Part shown: positions 8,105 to 15,925 of the stretch, one piece after another
How positions within the stretch are numbered: position 1 is the stretch's first letter
How the letters are laid out: each line of letters begins with the position of its first letter
The notes under the pieces: model-generated
What the model was told of the DNA's origin: nothing
The model's database searches: none
Seen by the model: only the letters and a program-made list of their open reading frames with translations
Translations under genes and position numbers: made by a program
Assembly (NCBI GenBank): GCA_963524205.1
Contig: CAURED010000018.1
Location: 1-64,000 of the forward strand
Direction of reading: 5' to 3'
Length of the DNA stretch: 64,000 nucleotides
Source of the DNA: Aminipila sp963524205
GTDB taxonomy: Bacteria > Bacillota > Clostridia > Peptostreptococcales > Anaerovoracaceae

Positions 8105-9409
8105 TCATATACCCAACGCTTTTCTTTGCAGATAATTGGCTTCTGGAACTACCATTTCCACAAGAGCCGTTCTTGAGCACATGTATGAGCATATTGAACA
8201 ATTTTCACAAAGATTGTTATCGACCACAGCATGTAAATCCTTTATAGTAATCGCTCCATTGGGACAGTTGGAAGCACAGTCACCACAGCCAATACATCCT
8301 TCCCCGCAAACTCTTAATTTCTCATCACAGTTATATGTAGATGCACAAGCAACCAGTTTGCTTCCAACATATGGAACTTCAACAATTAGTTCATTTGGGC
8401 AGGCTGCAACACAATCCAAGCATCCAACACACTTATCGGGATCAACATGAGCTGTTCCATCAACCACTGCAATTGCATCATAGCGACATACCTTTGTACA
8501 AGCCCCAAGACCTACACAGCCAATCTGGCAGATATCCATTGCTTCACTTCTAATCTTTGAAGCGTCAGCACAAGTTTCAACGCCTAAAGCTTTAAACTTA
8601 GCATTTGCTTTCTTGCCACCTCTGCATCGAACAAAAGCCACTTTATCCTTTAGCTTTGTCAAATCATGAAGTTCATCAACAATAATCTTCTTACGGCATT
8701 TAACTGTACATGCTACACAGCCAACACACTTGTCATAATCAATAACTGCACAGTTGTCAATTATAGTAATAGCGTTTTCAGGACAGGCTTCTTCACAATC
8801 GCCACATCCGATACACCCGCTGCCACATATTTTTCTAGTTGTTTGTTCATCAGCTTTGGATGCACAAGGGATAAAATTTGTTGCGTCCCTTGGAACCATA
8901 ATAATTAACTCCTGTGGACACATCCCTATACAAGCACGACATCCGTTACATTTTTCTTTATCTATTTTTACAACACCATCTACTAATGACATTGCATCAA
9001 ATTTACACCTTTCTATACAGGAACCAATTCCTATACAGCCATATTTACATTCATCCTTTAAAAATCCCTTTTTTACAGCCTCATCACAACTAGTGCTGCT
9101 TGTTAATCTTTTTTTACCTGCTGCTTCTCCTGCACAACGAATAAAGGCAATTTCATCTACTACTGGAACAGGTTCCGCATTCATAACCTGCGCAATGGCA
9201 AAAACATCATCCATCGAACAGGCTGGGCACAATGCTACAGATGCTCCCTCTGTAATTGCCATTGCGCATGCATAGCAGCTTCCGCAATTACAGCCTCCAT
9301 AACCACCACAATCTCCTCCCGGCAAGATTTCAGTAATTTCTTTAGTTATTTCGTCAATATTTTTTTTATTTGGCGCAGAAGTACAATTATTTTCCCGAAT
9401 GTTATCCAT
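8105..9409 (-). CDS. Soluble RnfB-like polyferredoxin with a tandemly duplicated ferredoxin module
   Basis: This 434-residue protein has 9 probable iron-sulfur cluster sites. An N-terminal Fes-type domain (cysteines at about 34-64) resembles the RnfB Fes domain. Two copies of the RnfB ferredoxin module follow, at residues about 86-240 and 257-415, opening IAFIRCAG and VAFVRCRG. Each copy has four motifs: C121/125/131/135, C154-164, C195-209 and C228-238 in the first; C294-308, C327-337, C368-382 and C401-411 in the second. RnfB normally starts with a membrane helix; none is present, and no other rnf gene is nearby. It lies directly upstream of PFOR and NfnAB, so I infer a soluble electron hub between them. 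The exact partners are unproven. The ATG follows an AGGAGGAAAGG ribosome site. Confidence 0.8.
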   Translation of the reverse strand: MDNIRENNCTSAPNKKNIDEITKEITEILPGGDCGGYGGCNCGSCYACAMAITEGASVALCPACSMDDVFAIAQVMNAEPVPVVDEIAFIRCAGEAAGKKRLTSSTSCDEAVKKGFLKDECKYGCIGIGSCIERCKFDAMSLVDGVVKIDKEKCNGCRACIGMCPQELIIMVPRDATNFIPCASKADEQTTRKICGSGCIGCGDCEEACPENAITIIDNCAVIDYDKCVGCVACTVKCRKKIIVDELHDLTKLKDKVAFVRCRGGKKANAKFKALGVETCADASKIRSEAMDICQIGCVGLGACTKVCRYDAIAVVDGTAHVDPDKCVGCLDCVAACPNELIVEVPYVGSKLVACASTYNCDEKLRVCGEGCIGCGDCASNCPNGAITIKDLHAVVDNNLCENCSICSYMCSRTALVEMVVPEANYLQRKALGI

Positions 9410-9526
9410 TTACCTTTCCTCCTACAAATATTATTATTACAATATATCGTGGATACTGTATACATATAACCTAAAAAAAATAAACTTCTTCTTTGCTATA
9501 TTCTTCCACAATATATCTATATACTT

Positions 9527-9554
9527 AGCATAACATAGGAAAACAAAAAATCAA
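9527..9554 (-). promoter_or_regulatory. Candidate sigma-A promoter of the polyferredoxin-PFOR-Nfn operon
   Basis: On the minus strand, TTGATT (9549-9554) and TATGCT (9527-9532) are separated by 16 nt. The 9410-9640 gap is very AT-rich and offers other weak pairs, so this is the best of several. No gene is seen in the gap. Confidence 0.35.
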
Positions 9555-9640
9555 CCCAAGTTTTTTAAATTTTCTATTAATTTCCCTCGTGTTTTTATAC
9601 TGCAATCGCCCAAAATCTAACGTACTTATTAAACAATTAA

Positions 9641-9674
9641 AAAAAAGAAGTCTCCAGTTAAGCAGAGGCTTCTT
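9641..9674 (-). terminator. Terminator of the preT-preA-hydrolase operon
   Basis: Arms AAGAAGCCTC and GAGACTTCTT (minus strand) are followed by a run of T. It lies about 60 nt beyond the hydrolase stop and separates this operon from the polyferredoxin gene. Confidence 0.75.
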
Positions 9675-9734
9675 TTGTTGTTGGTCAAGCACTTTTAAAT
9701 ACTATTATGCTATATTATAAATTGCACAATTTGT

Positions 9735-10997
9735 TTAATCATTATCAGCTTTAAGCACAGCATTAAGCATAACTGTTGCTCCATTGGTACATTGTTCTGG
9801 GGTAGAATATTCAGGCTCACAGTGAGACAAGCCATCCTTGCTTACTACAAATATCATGGTAGTCGGAATCATATAGGAACAGAATTGTGCATCATGACCT
9901 GCTCCAGAATGAATATACTGATGCTTTATCTCTGCTTCTTCTGCTGCTTCTTTAACATATCCAACAAGCAGTTTATCCCAATATACAGTATCTCTGGCCC
10001 AAGCTTCCTGTACCTGGCACTTACATCCAGCCCATTCCTTTTCACACAGGCTCTTAACTATAGCAAGCACCTGCTCTAAAACCTTAGGGTCCTCATGCCT
10101 TACATCAATAGAAAAATCTACAAAATCAGGAATTACAGTATGTACGCATGGATGGCATAAAATTTCCCCGGTAGTATAAACCAGTTCAGTTCTTCCTAAC
10201 TTATCAATTTCTTCATGTAAGTAACATAATGCCTGGGAAGCCGCATATAATGCATCCTTTCTTTTTTGCATAGGGAAAGTTCCTGCATGAGCTGCCTGCC
10301 CATAGAACTTAATTCTATAGTTAAACATTCCCAGTACACAATCTACAACCCCAACTTCATTCCCAGCATCTTCAAGAATAGGTCCTTGTTCTATATGTAG
10401 CTCAAACATACATTTATAATTATCTGGATTAATTCTATTCTCCCTATCCCCTTTAAATCCACTATTCTCTAGTGCCTGCCCAAAGGTCATTGCAGGGTCT
10501 AGCACGCTCTTTGAGGCTAGCATGTTATCATATTTAAAATTCTTTGCTATTGCACCAGGAAGATAATTATTGCAGATTATTCCTGAAACCATCATAGCAG
10601 GGGGATATAATGATCCCTCTTCATTGGTCCAAATCATTGCAGTTAATGGATGTTTATGAGGAATATTATTAGCAGCAACTGTCTCTAAAACTTCCATTGC
10701 TCCCATTACGCCTAAAATACCATCGTAATTTCCACCATTCTTTACAGAATCACAATGAGAACCCATAACAATCCGCTTAGCTTCTGGATCACTGCCTGGT
10801 AATGTAGCATACATGCACGCTACATCATCAATTTCTATAATTGCGCCGATAGCTTCCATCCTCTGTATAAAGTATTCTCTAGCCTGAACAGCCTCTGGCG
10901 ATAGAGAATATCTAGTAATACCGCCATGGCCAGCATCTCCAAAAGTGCTAAAAGTCATAATTTTTTCTTCCATTCTGTTTACATCACATCTATACAT
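9735..10997 (-). CDS. M20-family Zn-dependent amidohydrolase (N-carbamoyl-amino acid / beta-ureidopropionate hydrolase type)
   Basis: A 420-residue protein of the carbamoylase/allantoate amidohydrolase branch of family M20. Metal-site motifs are GSHCDSVKNGGNYDG near residue 80, TNEEGS near 128, the ELHIEQGP signature near 198 and SGAGHDAQ near 362. These enzymes remove the carbamoyl group from N-carbamoyl-beta-alanine or N-carbamoyl amino acids, giving CO2, ammonia and the amino acid. As the last gene of the preT-preA operon, its likely role is the final step of reductive pyrimidine breakdown. Allantoate or ureidoglycine hydrolysis are alternatives that sequence alone does not exclude. The ATG is preceded by AAAGGGGG. 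Confidence 0.8.
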   Translation of the reverse strand: MYRCDVNRMEEKIMTFSTFGDAGHGGITRYSLSPEAVQAREYFIQRMEAIGAIIEIDDVACMYATLPGSDPEAKRIVMGSHCDSVKNGGNYDGILGVMGAMEVLETVAANNIPHKHPLTAMIWTNEEGSLYPPAMMVSGIICNNYLPGAIAKNFKYDNMLASKSVLDPAMTFGQALENSGFKGDRENRINPDNYKCMFELHIEQGPILEDAGNEVGVVDCVLGMFNYRIKFYGQAAHAGTFPMQKRKDALYAASQALCYLHEEIDKLGRTELVYTTGEILCHPCVHTVIPDFVDFSIDVRHEDPKVLEQVLAIVKSLCEKEWAGCKCQVQEAWARDTVYWDKLLVGYVKEAAEEAEIKHQYIHSGAGHDAQFCSYMIPTTMIFVVSKDGLSHCEPEYSTPEQCTNGATVMLNAVLKADND

Positions 10998-11031
10998 TAT
11001 ATACCCCCTTTAATTAAGTGATTGTTTTTAA

Positions 11032-12285
11032 TTATTCATATAGCTTTTTTAACTGAATATCTGTCTGGTTTCGTCCATCTTTCCATTTAATTTCCCCTGG
11101 CGAAATGCAGCCCTGAACAGGACACACATTTAAACATAAGTGACAGCCAACACAATTATCGTTTATTTCAGGACGTCTCTTGTCTTCATTCCAGTCGATT
11201 GCCTGGTGGGCTCCATCATAGCATGAAATATAACATCTTCCACATCCTATGCACTTTTCATCATCAAACTTAGGAAGCAACTTAAAATCTCTATTCAGTT
11301 CCTCAGCCGGGATAATGTTTGGAAGCGCTAGACCAATAAAGTCCTCTAATTTATTATATCCGTGTTCATCCATAAAATGACTGACACCGCTTATCATATC
11401 TTCTACTATTCTATATCCATACTGCATGATAGCTGTAGTAACCTGAATATTCCTGCATCCAAGTAGTAGGAATTCAACACAATCCTTCCATGTTTCAATG
11501 CCGCCTATGCCTGAAATTTCACTCTTTCCTATTTTTTCATTTTGCATAAGCTGTGCAATGAACCGAAGTGCTATTGGTCTTATAGCAGCACCTGAATACC
11601 CCGAAATAGAAGATTTACCATTTACTACAGGCATTGCAGTCATATTTTCAAAATCTATATTTGTAATAGATTTTATCGTATTAATAGCCGAAATTCCTAA
11701 TGCCCCACCCTCTAAAGCTGCAAGTGCAGGTATTTCTATATTTGTAATATTTGGTGTCATTTTAGCAATAAAAGGTGTTTTTGTAACACTTACTACAGCT
11801 TCACAGTATGACTTTACAAGTTCTGGATTAGTCCCTACATCAGAACCCATAGCATGAGATGTCATTTGTGGACAAGAGAAATTTCCTTCTATAAGATCTG
11901 CACCTGCCTGATCACACATTTTAGCAAGTTCTCTCCATTCCTCTTCACTTGAACCCATGATGGATGCTACCATTACGTGATCTGGGTAGTTTCTTTTTAG
12001 CTTCATCATATTTTCAAAATTTACTTCTGTCGGCTTATCAGAAATCTGCTCCATATTTTTAAATCCAAGCCAAGGTAATCCCTCTTTATTTGTCTGGTCA
12101 AATCTTGGAGAACATTCATCAGCCACAAAGATGCCTATAGTCTTGTAAAATACACCGCCCCAGCCAGTTTCAAAGCACTTGGCGACCATATCGTAATTGC
12201 TGCCTACTGGTGAAGATGAAAGGAAGAATGGATTCATGCAATGTACACCTAAATAATTTATTGATAGATCTTTCTTAACTGCCAT
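11032..12285 (-). CDS. preA: NAD-dependent dihydropyrimidine dehydrogenase subunit PreA
   Basis: A 417-residue protein. Its DHOD-like TIM barrel (residues about 5-330) contains the FMN/substrate segments EGNFSCPQM and SAINTIKS and the phosphate-binding GIGGIETWKDCVEF. A C-terminal ferredoxin domain holds two [4Fe-4S] motifs, CIGCGRCYISC and CVGCHLCLNVC. PreA reduces uracil and thymine to their 5,6-dihydro forms with electrons passed from PreT. The gene starts 1 nt after preT, matching the usual PreTA pairing. The ATG follows AAAGGAG. Hydantoin-linked or phenylhydantoin reduction has been associated with relatives, so the substrate is inferred. Confidence 0.85.
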   Translation of the reverse strand: MAVKKDLSINYLGVHCMNPFFLSSSPVGSNYDMVAKCFETGWGGVFYKTIGIFVADECSPRFDQTNKEGLPWLGFKNMEQISDKPTEVNFENMMKLKRNYPDHVMVASIMGSSEEEWRELAKMCDQAGADLIEGNFSCPQMTSHAMGSDVGTNPELVKSYCEAVVSVTKTPFIAKMTPNITNIEIPALAALEGGALGISAINTIKSITNIDFENMTAMPVVNGKSSISGYSGAAIRPIALRFIAQLMQNEKIGKSEISGIGGIETWKDCVEFLLLGCRNIQVTTAIMQYGYRIVEDMISGVSHFMDEHGYNKLEDFIGLALPNIIPAEELNRDFKLLPKFDDEKCIGCGRCYISCYDGAHQAIDWNEDKRRPEINDNCVGCHLCLNVCPVQGCISPGEIKWKDGRNQTDIQLKKLYE

Positions 12286-12286
12286 T

Positions 12287-13504
12287 TTACTTCACTCCTT
12301 TCTTTTCCATATACTCGATAATGGATGCAGCAGATTCTTTTCCTTCTGCCACCGCTTCTACAACAGTCTTTCCACCATTTACAATATCTCCTGCCGCAAA
12401 AACATTATCAGCCTCTATGGCTTTACTAATATCCGCGCCCTGCTGTCCAATTGCAAAAACAATCGTGTCACAAGCGGTTACTAATCCTGAAAGATTATCT
12501 CTTCCTTTAAATTCTGCAAATTCTACGCGGGTATTTCCTTTTACTGCGGCAGGCGCCATATTTGTTGTTATCCCTATTCCAAGAGAAAGTGCATATTGGA
12601 ACTCTGCCATGTTACCTGGAGCTTCCTCTAAAGTTCTTCTATATACAATTCGAACCTCTTCTGCCCCTAAAAGTTTAGCCGTAGCAGCACAGTCTACCGC
12701 CACATCTCCACCACCTACAATGACAACCTTTCTACCTTGTTCAAAACTTTCTTTACCTATTCTTGCTGCTTTTAAATAATCTAAGGCACTATATACCCCT
12801 TTTAAAGTAGTTCCTTCAATTTGCGGCAGCTTTGGCTCCCACAGGCCCACACCAACAAAAATTGCATCAAATCCACTTAAATCAGACAGTTCTACTTTTT
12901 TCCCAAATTCGAAGTTTACTCCCAACTTTTCAATTTGTTCAATGTCATAATCCACAACCTCCTGTGGTAACCTGCTTGGAACTATTCCATATGTAAGCAC
13001 CCCACCTGCTTTTTGCTCTTTTTCAAATATAGTTACCTCATATCCTGCCTTCGCAAGCTCTGCAGCGCAGGCCAGAGATGCAGGACCTGCACCAATACAG
13101 GCAATATTTCCTTCTTTTTTAACTTCTGAAGTGTTAAAAGTGCTCATACTAAAAATTTTTTCCTGCTCAATGGCATATCTTTGTAGTTTGCCTATTTCTA
13201 TTGGTCTATCTATTCCACATCTGCTGCAAGCTTCTTCACAAAGCCTGTCATAAGGACATATTCTTGCACATGTTCCTGCCAATGGGTTATTTTCTCTAAT
13301 AGTCTCTGCTGCGCCCTTAACATTTCTAAATCTTATAGAACGTATAAATTTAGCTGGATTTGTTCCCGCAGGGCACCCTTTACTGCATGGTGCATCATGG
13401 CACAACAAGCATCTTGCTGCTTCTGCCATTGCTGTTCTATGAGTGAATCCACATACAGCTTCTGAAGTATACTTACTCTTAACTACTTTACTCAACTTTG
13501 TCAT
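12287..13504 (-). CDS. preT: NAD-dependent dihydropyrimidine dehydrogenase subunit PreT
   Basis: A 405-residue GltD-like flavoprotein that passes electrons from NADH to PreA. The N-terminal cluster region (CLLCHDAPCSKGC, then CARICPYDRLCEEAC) is followed by the FAD site GAGPASLACAAELA near residue 136 and the pyridine nucleotide site GGGDVAVDCAATAK near 264. An FAD-closing motif, FAAGDIVNGGKTVVEAV, is near the C-terminus. The first ATG abuts its GGGGG sequence; the TTG at codon 4 (13493-13495) has better ribosome-site spacing and may be the true start. It is similar in layout to NfnB elsewhere in the window, but its partner PreA decides the call. Confidence 0.85.
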   Translation of the reverse strand: MTKLSKVVKSKYTSEAVCGFTHRTAMAEAARCLLCHDAPCSKGCPAGTNPAKFIRSIRFRNVKGAAETIRENNPLAGTCARICPYDRLCEEACSRCGIDRPIEIGKLQRYAIEQEKIFSMSTFNTSEVKKEGNIACIGAGPASLACAAELAKAGYEVTIFEKEQKAGGVLTYGIVPSRLPQEVVDYDIEQIEKLGVNFEFGKKVELSDLSGFDAIFVGVGLWEPKLPQIEGTTLKGVYSALDYLKAARIGKESFEQGRKVVIVGGGDVAVDCAATAKLLGAEEVRIVYRRTLEEAPGNMAEFQYALSLGIGITTNMAPAAVKGNTRVEFAEFKGRDNLSGLVTACDTIVFAIGQQGADISKAIEADNVFAAGDIVNGGKTVVEAVAEGKESAASIIEYMEKKGVK

Positions 13505-13533
13505 CCCCCTTTTAATCCATCATTATAAAAGCT

Positions 13534-13539
13534 ATTATA
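13534..13539 (-). promoter_or_regulatory. Candidate -10 element of the preT operon
   Basis: A perfect TATAAT on the minus strand, 30 nt upstream of the preT start. The -35 region is poor (ATGGAT at 17 nt spacing), suggesting that activation may be needed. Confidence 0.4.
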
Positions 13540-13566
13540 CTTAACCTATATATAACATCCATTTGA

Positions 13567-13580
13567 TGTAACCAGTTACA
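13567..13580. promoter_or_regulatory. LacI/CcpA-type operator upstream of preT
   Basis: TGTAACCAGTTACA has 6-bp perfect arms, TGTAAC and GTTACA. On the minus strand it fits the catabolite-responsive element TGWAANCGNTNWCA at all fixed positions but one. It lies just upstream of the -35 region of the preT promoter. The LacI-family regulator encoded at 14786-15838 or CcpA could bind; the sequence cannot decide between them. Confidence 0.5.
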
Positions 13581-13657
13581 GTATATTCAACTTGATTCAT
13601 TTTCAGAATATTTTAATATTTAAAGTTCAGTTTTTAATATAAGCTTTCCTTCAAAAT

Positions 13658-14764
13658 TTACCACATTAAGGATAATTTATTTTGAGGGCAGACAGAGCTG
13701 CACAATCCACAGCCTTCACATAACCTTTTGTTTATATTTACATTTTCTCTCTTTTTTTCTATTGCTCCATAAACGCATGCATTTAAACATTTGTTACAAT
13801 TTGTCACGCAATCCTTCTGATCGGCAACACAATTTGCTGGCCCGACTTTCATTTCATCAAATGACTTCAGTTTTTTTAATGCTTTTCCTCTTATTTGACT
13901 GACCTGAGTAATATTTCTTTTTTCAGCCCAATTTTCTAAGTCAGAAATTATCTCTGTAATTTTGCCATATCCATTCAGCATTACAGCCGATCCTACTTGT
14001 ATTGCTGAAGCTCCAAGCAATATGTATTCCAGGGCATGCTTATAATTTTCTATTCCTCCTATACCACAAATAGGTAAATCCACCGCTTGAGCTACAGTTG
14101 CCACTGATGCTAGTCCAAGAGGTCTGATAGGGGCTCCTGAATAACCTCCATAAGTACTAAGAGTAGGTTCATATTTTTCTAAATCTACACCTAAAATACA
14201 TCTTATGGTATTAATTGCACTGACTGCTGAAGCCCCCCCTTCTTTTGCTGCTTTCGCCACTCTTGATATGTTCGTAACATTTTGAGAAAGTTTTACAACC
14301 ACTGGGATTTTTACATTAGCTACAACTTCCTTTGTCATCTGTTGGATAGTTTCCGGATCAGAGGCTACTATTTCAAGCGACTCCCACATAGGATTTGATA
14401 GACTTATTTCAAGTGCATCAGCTCCAAACAATTCCATTTTAGATGCTAAATAAGCTAATTCTGAAGGTGTACTTGCGGAGATACTTGCTATAACAATCCC
14501 ACCTGCTTCCTTGGCATAATCCATATCCTCTTGCCAGCCTTCTACTTGTATGTCGCTATACAATTTTATATTTTGTGACCCAAATCCATTATATGCAATT
14601 CTTGGACATATATCTGTCAGTGAGTCTGTTATTATTGTTTCAGTTACTACTGCACCTGCACCTGCTTCTATGCCTTTTCGTATGCTTTTTCCATCTCTAC
14701 TCCAGGGTCCTGCTGCCAGCATAACAGGATTTTTCATTTTTAACCCTAAAAAATCAGTTCTCAT
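13658..14764 (-). CDS. DHOD/PreA-like flavoprotein with C-terminal double [4Fe-4S] domain
   Basis: A 368-residue protein. A dihydroorotate dehydrogenase-like barrel (residues about 1-290) contains SAINTIRCILGVDLE and GIGGIENYKHALEYILLGA. A ferredoxin tail has CVTNCNKCLNAC and CEGCGLCSSVC. The fold and the tail are those of PreA, but it is shorter and clearly diverged, so it is a second, paralogous enzyme. It has no PreT-like partner beside it. It is transcribed after lacI with a 21-nt gap and sits immediately upstream of the preT promoter. Possible roles are reduction of another cyclic ureide or a DHOD-type oxidation. The function is not assigned. Confidence 0.7.
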   Translation of the reverse strand: MRTDFLGLKMKNPVMLAAGPWSRDGKSIRKGIEAGAGAVVTETIITDSLTDICPRIAYNGFGSQNIKLYSDIQVEGWQEDMDYAKEAGGIVIASISASTPSELAYLASKMELFGADALEISLSNPMWESLEIVASDPETIQQMTKEVVANVKIPVVVKLSQNVTNISRVAKAAKEGGASAVSAINTIRCILGVDLEKYEPTLSTYGGYSGAPIRPLGLASVATVAQAVDLPICGIGGIENYKHALEYILLGASAIQVGSAVMLNGYGKITEIISDLENWAEKRNITQVSQIRGKALKKLKSFDEMKVGPANCVADQKDCVTNCNKCLNACVYGAIEKKRENVNINKRLCEGCGLCSSVCPQNKLSLMW

Positions 14765-14785
14765 CTAATCCTCCATTTCAATTTC

Positions 14786-15838
14786 TCACTTGCTTGGAAA
14801 CATCTCCTGCAGTCTGTCAGTATGCCCACAAGACTTTCTAATTTTTATTTTAGCTTGAAGAAGTATTTCCGTATTACGTTGTTTGTCCATTGCCTCCTGA
14901 TCTTCTAATCTCATGCTTTCAATAAGATCAAATAGTAGTCTTGCCCCAACTACACCTAATTTGTGATGAGGTTTAACTACTGTGGTAAGCTTAGGTTCAA
15001 TAAGATTTGACATTTTTATATCATCAAACCCCATTACAGAGATTTGTTCTGGTATTTTTATCTTGTGATCCTTCATTGCATCAATTACCCCAAATGCTAT
15101 AGAATCGCTGGTAGCAAAAATGGCTTGTGGGATGTCCTTCATTTCAGCAAACTTTTTACCACCTATATAGCCTCCTTCTATGTCATTTGTAGTCTTTAAA
15201 ATATAATTTTCATTTATATGGATTGCTGCATCTTCCAGAGCTTTTTTATAGCCTTCAACTTTTCTTATGTTTTCAATTCTAGGCGTATCTCCATATAAGA
15301 TTGCTATTTTACTATGACCCATTTCAACCAGATAACTTATTGCCTTATATGCTGCATCAAAACAATCTATGCGTACACCTGGCACATTAGGTTTATCTTT
15401 ATTTTCTCCTATCATGACTACTGGTACACCGTGATTATAAGTGTTTTCTATCAGGGCTGCATCTAAATTGGACGAAATCAGAACTATGCCATCTACTTTT
15501 CTATGAATAAGACTTTCCAAATACTGCTTCTCCTTTTTTACATCATTTTCTACATTGCACATAAAAGTAATGTAGCCTTTTTGGTGAGCTACATCTTCAA
15601 CCCCTTTTACGATTTCCATATTGGCTGGGTTTAAAATATGGGGAATCATCAACCCTATAGTCTTTGTTTTATTAAAATTAAGTCCTCGCGCAAACCAATT
15701 GGGCGTATACCCCTCTTCAATCATGATCTTCTCGATTTTTTCTTTTGTATCAGAGGCTACATTTTCCGGGTGGTTTAGCACCCGTGAAACCGTAGCTACT
15801 GAAACTCCAGCTTTTTTGGCAATTTGTTTGATATTCAT
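14786..15838 (-). CDS. LacI-family transcriptional regulator
   Basis: A 350-residue repressor with the typical N-terminal helix-turn-helix IKQIAKKAGVSVATVSRVLN and hinge, then a periplasmic-binding-protein-like effector domain (from about residue 60, TIGLMIPHI, with the C-terminal GFDDIKMSNLIEP motif). It is encoded just after the terminator of the M20 gene and before the DHOD-like gene. The operator at 13567-13580 upstream of preT has the right symmetry for it. The effector is unknown; a pyrimidine, ureide or nucleoside is a guess from context. Confidence 0.9.
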   Translation of the reverse strand: MNIKQIAKKAGVSVATVSRVLNHPENVASDTKEKIEKIMIEEGYTPNWFARGLNFNKTKTIGLMIPHILNPANMEIVKGVEDVAHQKGYITFMCNVENDVKKEKQYLESLIHRKVDGIVLISSNLDAALIENTYNHGVPVVMIGENKDKPNVPGVRIDCFDAAYKAISYLVEMGHSKIAILYGDTPRIENIRKVEGYKKALEDAAIHINENYILKTTNDIEGGYIGGKKFAEMKDIPQAIFATSDSIAFGVIDAMKDHKIKIPEQISVMGFDDIKMSNLIEPKLTTVVKPHHKLGVVGARLLFDLIESMRLEDQEAMDKQRNTEILLQAKIKIRKSCGHTDRLQEMFPSK

Positions 15839-15876
15839 TTCCTTAAAGTCTCCCTTTACTCATAAATACACAAACT

Positions 15877-15916
15877 AAAAAAAAGACATTTGTAATTTTA
15901 ATTTATTACAAATGTC
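15877..15916 (-). terminator. Terminator of the D-aminoacylase operon
   Basis: An 11-bp perfect inverted repeat, GACATTTGTAA (15885-15895) and TTACAAATGTC (15906-15916). On the minus strand it is followed by eight T. It begins 10 nt after the M20 amidohydrolase stop. Confidence 0.85.
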
Positions 15917-15925
15917 TCAATTATA

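Noticed and set aside
8088..8201. A 38-codon upstream extension of PFOR
   Set aside because: It overlaps the polyferredoxin gene, has no similarity to PFOR, and a proper ribosome site lies before the ATG at 8087.
15885..15916. The perfect inverted repeat as an operator for the adjacent LacI regulator
   Set aside because: A run of eight T follows on the minus strand and it sits 10 nt after a stop codon, so it is a terminator.
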